From positions 11,160,001 through 11,224,000 of the forward strand of contig CAJFCV020000002.1 of the NCBI GenBank assembly GCA_904066235.2: DNA of 64,000 nucleotides, in the 5' to 3' direction. The translations under genes and the position numbers were made by a program. This document shows, piece by piece, positions 27,501 to 38,760 of this stretch. The stretch comes from Bursaphelenchus xylophilus. Lineage: Eukaryota; Nematoda; Chromadorea; Rhabditida; Aphelenchoididae. The notes beneath the pieces were generated by a model. That model saw nothing but the letters and a program-made list of their open reading frames with translations. It searched no databases and was not told the origin of the DNA. Every line of letters starts with the position of its first letter. Within the stretch, counting starts at the first letter, position 1.

Positions 27501-30500
27501 GCTAATCCGATAATCCGCGCGGATTAATTAAAGCTAGAGGTCAATGTGGTCTCGTTAGGCTCGGAGTCTCTTGATTCTTCCACTCTAATGCGCGCGGAAT
27601 TCGATTGTTGGCCCAGGGAAACAATAACTCGCTAATTTCATTCCAAAGACATGCAAATTGCGCCAAAATTTTGTGGAATTAGGGGAAATTTGAAAAGTTT
27701 CAGAGCTTCACAGAGCTTTAAATTGCCTTATCATATAGTTTACATTGTATTTCAGCCAAGAATTTGGCTACAGTAGTCATAAATCGCTGTTTTGACCTTG
27801 ATCTCGGCCCTTTTTCGAGCTGTCCCCAAGGAGCAATCGCTCAAAAGCAAGTCATTTTTCGCCCATATACATCTTGCTGAATAATCGCTACCCCATAAAT
27901 TTCGCCTCTATTGTGTGCGTATTGTGTTTAACGGTGGGTAAATCCGCGCCGGAAATCGCCTCCCAATGGGATTAAAATAAATTAATGTTTTTTCGCTGGC
28001 AACAGTTGTTTTGTGCGCTGTAATTGCACGCTTATTAGGGACAATGTATTTTCGGACCATCTTGAGGTCATTTCAAGCGAAATGAAAGGCTTGTCTTACT
28101 GTAATAGTGGATGGGGAAATTGGGATTTTTTGGGGGAAACCGGGAATTTTTTTGGAAATAAAAAAATTTTTGAGCAGGTTATGATGCAAATCAAGTTAAA
28201 ATACGTTATATAGTGCTACTGTAACAAAATTTTGATTTTCAAAAATTTTTAAAAATCTCAAATTTATAAAAAAATCGCATAAAGTGTCTTTCCAGTATGT
28301 TGATATAATGCAATAAATGCTATCTTGGCTTTTTAAAATCTCAAAATTGGGTTACTGTAACAAAAACTAGATTTTAAAAAAATTTTTAAAAACCTCAAAT
28401 TTGCAAAAAATCGGAAAAAATCATTATTCCAACCTGTTTATATCATGTAATAAATGCTATTTTGACTTTTTGAAATCTCAAAATTGGGTTACTGTAACAA
28501 AAATTATTTTTTTTTAAATTAAAAAAATCTCAAACTTGCTAAAAAATCGGAAAAAATCATTTTTCCATTATGTTTATAGAATTTTCTGTAGCCCACCGCC
28601 TCCATTACTCACCTCCTGCATGTGTATTTGCATTAAAATTGCGCAATTGGTGCGGGTTTTCATTGTGCCGCACAGTGCATTTGTCTCTTGCCTTTTTCGG
28701 CGCTCAAATCAAATAAACCCCGCGAATCTTTGCGTTTTTTGTCTTCTATAGCATGTCAAGACGTTATTTATGAGGGCCATCAAATTTTCAGGCCATTTCA
28801 GATGGATGAAAATCTCAAAATAAAATTTTTTGACCAAAAAGTCATCTTTTTTCGATTATCCTCGCAAAAAATCTCTATTTTCGATATTGTATTGCCCCTT
28901 ATTTGACAGTATAAGTTCCGTAGAATGGAGAGCTTGGTCGAATATGTTGCAAGACACTTAAACACGGCCGTTTTACGGCTCCATTACCCATTCTTTGTCG
29001 CGCAAAACATTTTGCGGCAAAAAAAGGGAGAGCCGCAAGTAATTGCCGCTGAATGGGGTCATGACATGACATAAGCCCATCGAAAATGCACTCTAAATGT
29101 TCGGTTGGTTACTGATTCTCTTTGTTTGGGTTTTATTGCCTCAAGGCATGAGGGTTACGGTATTGCGGGAGGTTTTGTAAAAATTGGGGATATGCTTTGG
29201 TAGGTTATAAAATTTTGGTCATATCTTGAAGAGTAAAACATCGATGTAACTGGAATTTTACAGTATTGTAGAGGGCTGTAGTAGCTATGTTATGCGGTAA
29301 TTTGAAGTCAGTGGGTCTATTTATGGCTGAGCTGGAGCACAATCTTGAGTATGACATCAAAATTTTGAACCTTTTTCAAAATTTCATCATAACTTTAGGA
29401 AATTTGCATATCCAAAAAAGATAGTATAGTATCTGTTAAAACTATCTACCATCTCTGACTGTGTCAAATCTCAAGTCAAAATCTTTCTTTGCCACTGAAT
29501 TATGACCAAAAAATCATCACCTTCCCCAGTTGACCCAAATTTTCATTGTTTCATAATTGAAGCCGCAAATTCAAAATAGCCCATCTCTAATCAAAGACGC
29601 GGGGCCAGCGTTGAGTGGCCAAGAAAGGGATGCGCGCAATTTCCGCCCCAGTCGAAACAATTAAAAGGTGGCCCGTCTTGAGGACTTGCCGAAAGACGGC
29701 GGCCCTAAGTGACCCCCGCAATTGTATCGAAAATCATGCTAGTGCGGTAATTAGGGCTTTCCCATGTCCGTTAAAGTATATGCGTTCATGGTGGAGACGG
29801 TACAGTTACCTACCTTGCTGCAGAAGCCCATTATTGTTGGTTTTTCCGGGGACCGGCAGCGAATTGCAGGGAAAACACGAGTTCATTGGATTAAACAGCC
29901 CCTAAAATCAATGACAATTGAATGATAGTCTTCAAAATTAAAATGTAATCGCTTAAGAGAGCAAAAAAGATTTTAGGATTCTTACCTCATCCTTCAACCC
30001 GTTGGAACCCGAGTTATTCGTATTGTGCGTCAATGTGGTATTCTGGGAATTTGGAGTCGAACTGGTGGTGTTGCTGTGGTTCGGCGAGGAGGTCGCTGGA
30101 GCACCATGCACCGACAAGTTTACTGCTGCAAATTTACAACTTATTTTTTCATTTTTCCCTATTTTGGAGTCAAAAACATCATAAATTTGATTGCACGGTG
30201 CGAAAAAATAAATGAGGTCTTTGCACCGTGCAAAATGTAAAAGTTGTAAAATTTTACATCAGACAGTAATAATGATGTCTAAAAAAGGCCATAACAATAT
30301 TTTTGTCGCAACTTTGTCGCTAGTTTTCCATGCACAGTGCAAAAATTTATTTGCACGGTGCAGTCGAAAAGATCAAGGAAATCATCGCACTGTGCGGTCG
30401 AACAAAAAATCTTGCGACAAAAAATGATTTTCTGCACTGTGCAGATTATTTTTCGCACTGTTGCACCGTGCAATCTTCTCGAAAAACTGCACGGTGCGGA

Positions 30501-31571
30501 AAACTTTCCATTGCACAGTGCAAAATCAAAAAATCTCATTTTAGACCCTAAAATGGTATTGAAAAAATCAAAAAATGTAAAATCTAAGCTCTTCAGAATT
30601 TCAGAAACATCACGTCCCAAACATTTGCATAACTTTTTCCTCAATTTCCCGTAAAGTCGAGCAAATCTCGGCGCACAGTGCGCGGAATTCAATTTTCGTC
30701 GGGATTGGGATGGCTTTTGAACCGCGGAAATTGAGTTTGCATGTTTTAGGGGCTGGTGCTTCACTTACCACCGTTTGGCTGCGACTGATTGTTCATAATC
30801 AGCGGCTTCTGAAGACTGTTTTGGTCGTAGAATGGGTAGCGCTGGCCAAATCCCATGCCGTTGGGGTTCTGGAAAAAGTGTGGAAGTTACTGTGGGCGAT
30901 TTGTAAAGAGCAATTTTTAGGCTTTTGTAAAATACGGATAGATTAAACCGGGAAAAAATTCAAGGTTTGAAAAATTTTCAAAAAATTTGAAAGAAAGACC
31001 AAAAAATCTCAAAACAAGAAATAAAAATTAAAAAAAATTATCTTATAATAAAAGTCAAGGACGTCTAATATGATGTAATGTCATCAAAACAACAAAATAT
31101 GCACTAACTCTTAAGGTAATCCGCCGTTTTTTGCCTAGACCCTCAAAAGAACACGCTAAAAACAATCTCGCTTTTCTTATAGCCAAGCAATTTTTTCGAA
31201 AAAATTATTGTGTCTATTATGACCCATAGACATCTTAGATTGTAATGAAACTAATTTTGATATGAGGAGATAAATAAGAACAACGTATTTTACAATTCTT
31301 CGATTTTCTTCAAAATTTCCCCAAAAAACTTGGTCCCGCCGCGAAAACCTCTTACCTGAAAGCCGGACAGCGATGAGATTGTGTTCAAATCAAACCCGAT
31401 TGGAGGATACTGTGGGATGTTCTCCAGGCCGTTGTTATGATTGTGAATGACTTGATTCTGCTGCTGAATTGCATGCTCATTGGCCAACGAGGTATGGACT
31501 GAGTTTGGAGATGGCACACTGGATGCTGACGTGGATGCTGCCGCTACGGCTGCTTTCAGAATGTTTTCCAT
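24587..31571 (-). CDS. ast-1: ERG/FLI-type ETS-domain transcription factor (AST-1 homologue)
   Basis: Exons (minus) 31571-31356, 30868-30769, 30125-29986, 29901-29814, 25698-25390, 24843-24587; all phases agree; 369 aa. The ETS winged-helix domain spans about residues 202-283: [44 protein letters not shown] and the recognition helix RALRYYYDK, whose two arginines read GGA. FDFQG(I)YQALHP follows, as in ERG/FLI proteins. The N-terminal 180 residues are Asn/Gln/Ser/Thr-rich, the C-terminal 85 Asn/Phe/Pro-rich. In C. elegans AST-1 acts in axon guidance, dopaminergic neuron identity and pharynx development. Introns are long; the 4.1-kb intron before the ETS exon may hold enhancers. Exon 3 has a NAGNAG acceptor. 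Confidence 0.92.
26115..26361. mobile_element. CAGTGGCGGA/CCGTCACTG foldback MITE in ast-1 intron 4
   Basis: The left arm CAGTGGCGGATTTGATCCAG and CAAAAAACGTACCATTTTGC pair with GCAAAATGGTAAGTTTTTTG and CTGGATCAGGTCCGTCACTG. Arms of about 110 bp include CCTCCCTCTCCAA/TTAGAGAGGGAGG. No coding capacity. I recall similar termini from C. elegans repeats. Confidence 0.75.
26780..27350. repeat. five copies of GGTCYCACCACGAAAACTTG, with TAAAATACG nearby
   Basis: The 20-bp motif occurs at about 26787, 26911, 27061, 27208 and 27332, each followed by TTTTG/AAAAA-rich DNA and then TAAAATACG after roughly 100 bp. The unit period is about 125-150 bp. It lies in ast-1 intron 4. The same core (CGTGGTGGGACC on the other strand) recurs in the TPR gene. 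Confidence 0.75.
27503..27530. promoter_or_regulatory. inverted TAATCC homeodomain-type sites in ast-1 intron 4
   Basis: TAATCCGATAATCCGCGCGG is followed by ATTAATTAA, giving two TAATCC sites and a facing GGATTA around GCGC. TAATCC is the K50 homeodomain core (Otx/bicoid class). The stretch is G+C-balanced and not part of an obvious repeat. A regulatory role is inferred only. Confidence 0.35.
27540..29813. other. remaining part of ast-1 intron 4
   Basis: AT-rich sequence with one GCAC-N-GTGC motif (28670) and a three-copy ~140-bp repeat at about 28215-28560 (GGGTTACTGTAACAAAA, GGAAAAAATCAT). A G+C-balanced stretch at 29590-29740 could be regulatory. No further exon is needed, because the flanking exons join in phase. 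Confidence 0.45.
30190..30540. repeat. GCAC-N-GTGC cluster in ast-1 intron 2
   Basis: About 11 copies including GCACGGTGC and GCACCGTGC centres. A further copy, GCACAGTGC, is near 30672, close to exon 2. Confidence 0.85.
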
Positions 31572-32624
31572 GATGTTTGGAGATGGGGTTTAGGAGTTGA
31601 GATCGATAAGATGACTAGATTGACAATGCACGAGATCTGGAAAAAATTAAATATTTTTGGTCATCGTTTTGGGAAAAATCGAAATTATGGTAAATACAAA
31701 AGCTAAGGTAAGATGTTAACGGTCAGATTGGCAGGATTAAGTGCTATTTGAGATTACGGTACCATTTTTCGACCTGATCAAGACCGAATACATGAAGAAA
31801 CAGGACCTTTTTATATTATCCTTGACATCTGATGTCCCTTGATTCAAACCCATTTTATGAATTTTCCAAGCATGCTGCTAGTTAGTTAGTAACTTCCAAA
31901 TGATCATAAAAGCTCTGATTTTACACAGGCTTCACATTTTCGCCCTATACTTGCTTCAAAGTGTAGAAAAATCAAGAAACTTATATTACCCATCAAATCT
32001 GATGGTCTCTATAAAAATTGAAAGTTGGCGTTTTTTTACAGCAACTAGATCTTGAAAAATGTTGCCAGCATGCTGATTGATGGCCTGGCTATTACTGCGA
32101 CACAAATTTCTTGCCCAGACACCCCACAAAATTTGCCGATCACACCTTTTTCCCCACCGCCTCCAAAGCCGCTAACGTAATTGAATCCCACCTCTCCCAA
32201 GGCCCTAAATTATCATATCACCGGTGCGTTTCCCTGTCATTTCCGTCCTCGACTGATTTCCGGCGCCCTCTCGTTGACTATCACACGGAAGGCCCGCGGC
32301 GGGGGCTCTTCGTCGACCCGGCGCGAGGAGCGGAAAAAGGCGGGTAAAAGCCAGCGAGGAAAAAGATCGGATCAGGAAAACCGGTGGAAGGAAGGAAATT
32401 GCCGGTGCGGCCGTTTAAAAGGCCCCCGGCCCGGTGCGAATGAATTCAGAGGCTCGCGGGGGCCGCGGTCTGTTTGGGCCGCGCGCTCGCCGAAGGCGGA
32501 GTTTCGGCCGCTGGGAGTTTTCGCGAGCCTACGGTAGTCGTTTTTTGGCCAAAATAAAGTTTTGAGGTGTGCGTTGAGCAACTCACCATTGCTAAAACAA
32601 AGATTTTTAGCAATGATGAGAAAT
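31572..32624. other. ast-1 upstream region with a GC-rich island
   Basis: The first 500 bp are AT-rich. From 32100 to 32540 the DNA is strongly G+C-rich (CGGAAGGCCCGCGGCGGGGG, GGGCCGCGCGCTCGCC) and lacks repeats. Open frames here have no splice context or domain. A promoter or enhancer island for ast-1 is the likeliest reading. Confidence 0.4.
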
Positions 32625-32995
32625 TCTGCACAGTGCAGATTGAATTTTTCAAAAATTTTTTGCACTGTGCATGAAATTGAAAATTGCATCGTACTATCTG
32701 AATACGATGCAATTTACTTTTTTGTTGGCTCGGATATGATCTAAAAGGTCCTTTTCATAATTTTAGTTTAGATGACAGTAAAATTTTGCATTCTACACAG
32801 TGCAATAGACAAAATAAAATCGACCGCACAGTGCGAAAAAAATAAAATTGTAAATAGAAGAGGTAATATGGAGACGTTTGGCTAGTTCGATAGCAAGGAA
32901 AATTTTAAGAGTACCTTTCAATGATACTATCAAAACATTATACCAAATTTCGGCTACTGCACTGTGCAATAATCAAAAAATTTTTTTTGCACTGT
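32625..32995. repeat. GCAC-N-GTGC cluster upstream of ast-1
   Basis: About six or seven copies, loosely spaced. Confidence 0.8.
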
Positions 32996-33179
32996 GCAGT
33001 CTAAATTATCGAAAGATTTGTATTCAACCCCCCAAAAAGTATAGAAAACCCATTCTCGTACGCTTTACACGCCACCGTAACCCGATATCAGTCACAACAC
33101 CCGCTTCTCTTCGTGGATTCTGTAGCCTTCGACGGAATCCGGCCCTGCGGCCGAAACGAAAAAAGATTGTCCGCCTCTG

Positions 33180-33400
33180 ACAAGGGGCCGGACGTTCCCT
33201 TCCTTCCGCACGCCTCGTCCCGACAATAATTTACTGGATCCGCATTTTTATTTACTCGAAAAATCCCAGATTTCGCGCCCCTTCATTTCGGCCAATCAGC
33301 GCGCGGCTAGCGGGGCGAGGCTCCGCCCCCCGGCCAATCTCCCGGTTCTGCGGGCAATTCGGGGGACAAAGACGGGGCTAATGGTCCCGGAGAGATTTTA
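33180..33400. promoter_or_regulatory. GC-rich island with two CCAAT boxes and GC box
   Basis: GGCCAATCAGCGCGCGGCTA at 33290 and CGGCCAATCTCC at 33331 flank GGGGCGAGGCTCCGCCCCC. CCAAT plus GC boxes look like a promoter, but no gene start is visible next to it. It could serve ast-1, 1.6 kb to the left, or an unannotated transcript. Confidence 0.35.
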
Positions 33401-34374
33401 TTCAAATTTTCGCGCAAAAATCCATTGTTTGAGGAGGGGTTTTGAGTAACGGCAGCAGTTATATTGTCTTAGGTGGACCTACAATTATGCGGACATAAAA
33501 TGAATTATGATGCTTCAAGATGGTCAATATGATGAATTGAGGAAATAAATAATATCGTTTTTGAGATTTTTCAGCCAGAAATTAAATCCAGAGTAAAAAT
33601 AATATTTTTTTGCCATTACTTTTTTTGCTGATTGAAGCAATATAATGTAAAATTATAGTTGATTTCAGCATTTTTTATTGATGAAAATAATTGAGAGGGT
33701 TACTGTAACAAATTTCCGATCAAAATCAGCAATTTTCAACGCCTGTACCTGTTTAGTATAGTGGTAAAGTTCCAGCTTATCACTGAAAATGTCGATGGTT
33801 CGGTTCCCACTGGATGCAGAAGCTAAAAATCAATTTTTCAAATGCTCAGAAGTGTTGAGAAGTTTTTTACAAGTTGCAAAAGTGCTATTAAACGACCAGT
33901 TCCACGCGAACAACGTATTTTAAATCAAGTTTTACCAATTTTTTCCATATTTCACTCATTTCTCCTGAAAAAAACCAAAATTTCCCCCCGTATTTGCTCC
34001 CTTACGCAATCAGATGCCTTGTTTATAGCGGGCCTTTCTTCTTTTCGGCTACCATGATACTCTCTGAATGGACTCTCAATTTCAAGCGGATCCATTAAAA
34101 AAGCGGGCGGAAATCGACTTCCTTTCCCCTTCTTTTCGGCCCTTCTTTTGGCCCTTTTCGTCTTGGCCCTGATTGCTCAAGTTGTGGAATGAAAATTTGC
34201 ATATGCAGAGAGTGCAAAATTTCTTTGAATATGGAGGAAAATTTTGGATTTGAAATTTCTCGTTTTTGGTAAGTAAATAGTAAATTCTTACTGTTTTCGT
34301 CATAATTCTTTTGTTTTTTGATGGAGACTGAGTAGTAATGCTTAGGTATAGGTCATTTCTATCTCTTTATAAGA
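33401..34374. other. intergenic DNA, one tRNA-like relic, otherwise nothing recognised
   Basis: AT-rich with a tRNA-like sequence at 33744-33820. A 71-codon plus frame at 33842 shows no domain or splice context. Confidence 0.4.
33744..33820 (+). pseudogene. tRNA-like sequence with TATCA loop
   Basis: TTTAGTATAGTGGTAAAG (A box) is followed by CCAGCTTATCACTG and GGTTCGGTTCCCACTGGATG (B box). The 3' block CCCACTGGATGCAGA is identical to that at 52506. Stems are imperfect, so not a functional tRNA. Confidence 0.5.
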
Positions 34375-35275
34375 CTGCACGGTGAAATATCCGGCTTAAA
34401 AAAATACTTGAATTGCACTGTGCAGTGGAAAAAAATCGATTTTTTTGCACTGTGCAGTGAATTATCGGTTTTTGCACAGTGCAGTCAGATCAGTGGAGTC
34501 GCAAGAAGACTGCCAGTGCATTTTTCGCGACAAAAAATGATTGCACTGTGCAAAAATAAAAGGGGTTTTAAATCGCACTGTGCAACGGAAAAAATGAATT
34601 TTTTCGCACTGTGCAGTGAATTATCGGTTTTTGCACAGTGCAGTTAGATTTCTGAACAAGCGATGACACTGCACAGTGCATTTTTTGCGGCAAAAATTGA
34701 TTGCACCGTGCGAAAACAAAAGTCATTTTGATTTGCACCGTGCAGTGAAAAAAATTCTATTTTTTCGCACTGTGCGAATGACGAGAGATTTTTGCACAGT
34801 GCAGTCAGATCGATGAAGTCGCGAGAAGACTGCACAGTGCATTTTTTGGGACAAAATTTGATTGCACCGTGCGAAAATACAAGTCATTTTGATTTGCACT
34901 GTGCAGATGAAAAAGATTCAATTTTTTCGCACTGTGCGAATGATGAGAGATTGTTGCACAGTGCAGTTGGATTTCCGAAGAAGCGATAAGATTGCACAGT
35001 GCATTTTTTGCGGCAAAAATTGATTGCACCGTGCGAAAACAAAAGAAATTTGGACTGCACTGTGCAAAGAATTTTCTTCAATTTTTCTGACTGCACTGTG
35101 CGAATCTTTGAAATTTTTGAATTTTTGATTTATGCAAATTTAATTTTAAACACTTTTTTCTGTTGCGCAAAATTTTTTACATTTCGCACAGTGCAAAAAA
35201 AAAATATTTCATTTTTCGCACGGTGCAGTCAGATTTTAGCCTATTTTTTCGCCCGCACAGTGCAAAAGAAAGTCG
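34375..35275. repeat. GCAC-N-GTGC cluster with four ~175-bp units
   Basis: About 26 copies. Units contain TGCATTTTTTGCGGCAAAAA, TTTTTTCGCACTGTGC and GTTTTTGCACAGTGCAGT, starting near 34500, 34675, 34835 and 35000. Palindrome positions are retained while intervening bases vary. Confidence 0.88.
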
Positions 35276-35320
35276 CATGCAAAGAGTAAACATTTCACCT
35301 TGCTTTTATAAGCCCAAACG

Positions 35321-35354
35321 ATGACATAATCGGCCGGAAGTTATATTGCGCAAC
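35321..35354. promoter_or_regulatory. candidate regulatory module: ATGACATAAT, ETS site, C/EBP-like palindrome
   Basis: ATGACATAATCGGCCGGAAG is followed by TTATATTGCGCAAC. CCGGAAGT is a consensus ETS site and ATTGCGCAAC is close to the C/EBP/bZIP palindrome. A very similar combination lies at 46699-46804. The sequence is G+C-balanced, between two motif arrays, about 3.8 kb upstream of ast-1. Confidence 0.35.
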
Positions 35355-35539
35355 CCTCGCCATTATGAGGTCGCCCACCGAGGCTGAGGTAATAAACAAA
35401 CCCGTAAACATGGAAACCAAACACAATGGACATGCACACACAAATCAAATACACCAACTCGGCGAAACACACTTTGATCTTCTGCTTTTGATGATGTAAA
35501 ATACGATATATGTGGTTTTATATATGTAAAAAAGATGTA

Positions 35540-37180
35540 TTTTGCACAGTGCGGAAAAGAATTTTGAGACTGCACTGTGCAATGAAGAAAATATTTTTTA
35601 TTGCACTGTGCAATGAAAAATTTTTTTTCTTTCTTCTGCACTGTGCAATGAAAAATTTTTTTTTGTTTTGCACTGTGCAATAAAACTTTTTTTTTCTGCA
35701 CTGTGCAATGAAAAGTTTTTCTTCTTACTTCTGCACTGTGCAATAAAAAATTTTTTCTCTCTTCTGCACTGTGCAATGAAAAATATTTTTTCTTTCTTCT
35801 GCACTGTGCAATGAAAAAATTTTTTTTTTTCTGCACTGTGCAATGAAAATATTTTTTTCTTTCTTCTGCACTGTGCAATGAAAAATATTTTTTCTTTCTT
35901 CTGCACTGTGCAATAAAAAATATTCTCTTTCTTCTGCACTGTGCAATGAAAAATTTTTTTTTCTTTCTTCTGCACTGTGCAACGAAAAAATTTTTTTTCT
36001 TCTGCACTGTGCAATGAAATTTTTTTTCTTTCTTCTGCACTGTGCAATGAAAAAAAATTTTTTTTCTTTCTTCTGCACTGTGCAATGAAAAATATTTTTT
36101 CTTTCTTCTGCACTGTGCAATGAAAAAAATTTTTTTTTTCTGCACTGTGCAATGAAAATTTTTTTTTCTTCTGCACTGTGCAATGAAAATATTTTTTCTT
36201 TCTTCTGCACTGTGCAATAAAAAATATTTTCTTTCTTCTGCACTGTGCAATGAAAAATTTTTTTTTCTTTCTTCTGCACTGTGCAACGAAAAAATTTTTT
36301 TTCTTCTGCACTGTGCAATGAAATTTTTTTTCTTTCTTCTGCACTGTGCAATGAAAAAAAATTTTTTTTCTTTCTTCTGCACTGTGCAATGAAAAATTTT
36401 TTTTCTTGTTTTGCACTGTGCAATGAAAAATTTTTTTTCTTGTTTTGCACTGTGCAATGAAAAATTTTTTTCTTTTTTCTGCACTGTGCAATGAAAAAAA
36501 AAATTTTTTCTTCTGCACTGTGCAATGAAAAATTTGTTTTCTTTCTTCTGCACTGTGCAATGAAAAAAAGTTTATTTTCTTCTGCACTGTGCAATGAAAA
36601 TTTTTTTTTCTTCTGCACTGTGCAATGAAAAATTTTTTTTCTTTCTTCTGCACTGTGCAATGAAAATTTTTTTTTCTTCTGCACTGTGCAATGAAAAATT
36701 TTTTTTCTTTCTTCTGCACTGTGCAATGAAAAAATTTTTTTTCCTTCTGCACTGTGCAATGAAAAATTTGTTTTCTTTCTTCTGCACTGTGCAATGAAAA
36801 AATTTTTTTTTCTGCACTGTGCAATGAAAAAAATTTTTTTTTTCTTCTGCACTGTGCAATGAAATTTTTTTTTCTTTCTTCTGCACTGTGCAATAAAAAA
36901 AAATTTTCTTTTCTTTCTTCTGCACTGTGCAATGAAAAATATTTTTTCTTTCTTCTGCACTGTGCAATGAAAAAATTATTTTTTTCTTCTACATTGTGCA
37001 ATGAAATTTTTTTCTTTCTTCTGCACTGTGCAATGAAAAAAATTTTTTCTTTCTTCTGCACTGTGCAATGAAAAAAATTTTTTTTCTTCTGCACTGTGCA
37101 ATGAAAAAAATTTTTTTTTTCTTCTGCACTGTGCAATGAAAAAAATTTTTTTTGATTGCACTGTGCAAAACGTTTTAGAT
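35540..37180. repeat. ~34-bp tandem array of the GCACTGTGCAATG palindrome (about 48 copies)
   Basis: Nearly every copy reads TTCTGCACTGTGCAATGAAA followed by an A/T tract and TTTCTTTC, spaced 30-38 bp. One copy is mutated (ACATTGTGC near 36990). Unlike the other clusters, the palindrome is always in the T-centred form on the plus strand and the spacer is polarised (AAAAATTTTTTTTC), so this is a homogenised tandem array. Very long open frames on both strands are artefacts (repeats of HCTVQKKK). Confidence 0.93.
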
Positions 37181-38485
37181 TTTTTGCACGGTGCGCAAGG
37201 CAGTTTTTTGCACTTTCCAAATTTTTCATTTTTCCTGCACTGTGCGAGAACAGACGTTCTGATTTTATTGCACAGTGCAGTAATCAAAAATTTCTTTTTT
37301 TTTGCACAGTGCAATAGTAAAGAATTGCTTTTTTTTGCACGGTGCGCAACTTTTTAACAAAAAAAGTTTATTAGAATGTCATTATTTGTCCTCCTGCAAT
37401 ACCTTTGCACTCTCCAAATTTTTCATTTGCCTGCACTGTGCGAGAACAGACTTTCTGATTTTATTGCACAGTGGGATAATAAAAATTTACTTTTTTTGCA
37501 CAGTGCGGATATTTTTGAAGACAAAATTGATGGGGGTATTTTTGAACGCCCTCAGGCAATGTTTTTGCACCTTCCAAATTTTTCATTTTTTCTGCACTGT
37601 GCGGAAAAAAATATTTCTATTTTACCGCACTGTGCAACCCTAAAATTTTTCCCTATTGACTTTGGCACTTCAAAAATTGCACTGTGCGATAAAGTCGATG
37701 CCAACTCGGAAAACAAGAGAGCCTGTTGCAGACAGATGGCTTAATTTCGATACCCATCCTGGTCGAATAAATTCGAAACCGTATCGAATGACAGGGTTGG
37801 CTAAAATGGAAGGCAAACAAATCGGGTGACATCTTTTGGATGATAATTTTGGAATTTTAGGGTATAAATAAAAATTATCAAATAAAATTAAAAAGAAAAT
37901 CCAATTTGAAAACAAAACTTTTGTTTTCTGCACAGTGCGAATTTTTTTTTTTTTTATTTATTTTTTTATCTTTTTTTTTATTTCCGCACCGTGCAGAAAA
38001 GCAGGAAAATTTGCACTGTGCAAAAAAGAGGCGGCCAGATCACTCTGCTAAATTTTTTTTGCCAAAAAATTCCGCACCGTGCAAAAAAAACAATTTTTTT
38101 ATTATTGCACTGTGCAATAAAATAAAAAAGTCTGTTCCCGCACAGTGCAGAAAAATTAAAAATTTTCGACAACGAAAACTTCTTGTCCGGAGGGCGTTTA
38201 GTACTACTACTATCAATTTTTCCTCCAACAATATCCGCACTGTGCAAAAAAGATAAAAATTTATTTCTGCACTGTGCAATAAAATAACAAAGTCTGTTCT
38301 CGCACAGTGCAGAAAAATTGAAAATTTTTGACAACGAAAGCTCATTGCCTGAGGGGTTTTTTATACTACCCTATCAATTTTTCCTCCAACATTATCCGCA
38401 CTGTGCAGAAAAATAATAAAATTTATTTCTGCACTGTGCATCCCAAATCCTCTCAATTTTTTGATTGCACAGTGCAAAAAAAAAT
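37181..38485. repeat. GCAC-N-GTGC cluster with ~150-200-bp units, partly inverted
   Basis: About 25 copies. Units with CTTTCCAAATTTTTCATTTT, GCGAGAACAGAC.TTCTGA and TTTTATTGCACAGTGC occur near 37200, 37410 and 37565; the reverse orientation (AAAGTCTGTTCCCGCACAGT) is seen near 38130 and 38290. A gap at 37690-37930 contains unrelated DNA. Confidence 0.85.
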
Positions 38486-38760
38486 AAAAAAAAATAAAAA
38501 AATCATCAAAATTGTCATTAAAACTAGTTTATTTCTAATAAAAACAAAAAATGACGTCATTTATGTACAACATACATTAGTTTTACAATCAAAAAAAAGA
38601 GATAAAAAAATTCTTAATAAAAATTATATTTAGAATAAGTTAGTAAAAATAAAAAATGGAGATTCCAAGGTGAGGAGTGAAAGAATTAACAAAGGAAGTA
38701 CAAATCCAAGTAATCGAAAAATCAGCCGGGACAACAAATAACTGTGATGGCTATGATATG

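Noticed and set aside
32111..32537. Open frames in the GC-rich island at 32.1-32.5 kb
   Set aside because: GC-rich DNA has few stops; the peptides are Arg/Pro/Gly-rich without domains or splice sites.
35363..37229. Very long minus-strand open frames (up to about 540 codons) over the 34-bp array
   Set aside because: They are translations of a tandem repeat whose period and composition happen to lack stops; the peptides are monotonous (HCTVQKK, LHSAEERK), start with no splice or promoter context, and equally long frames exist in other phases.
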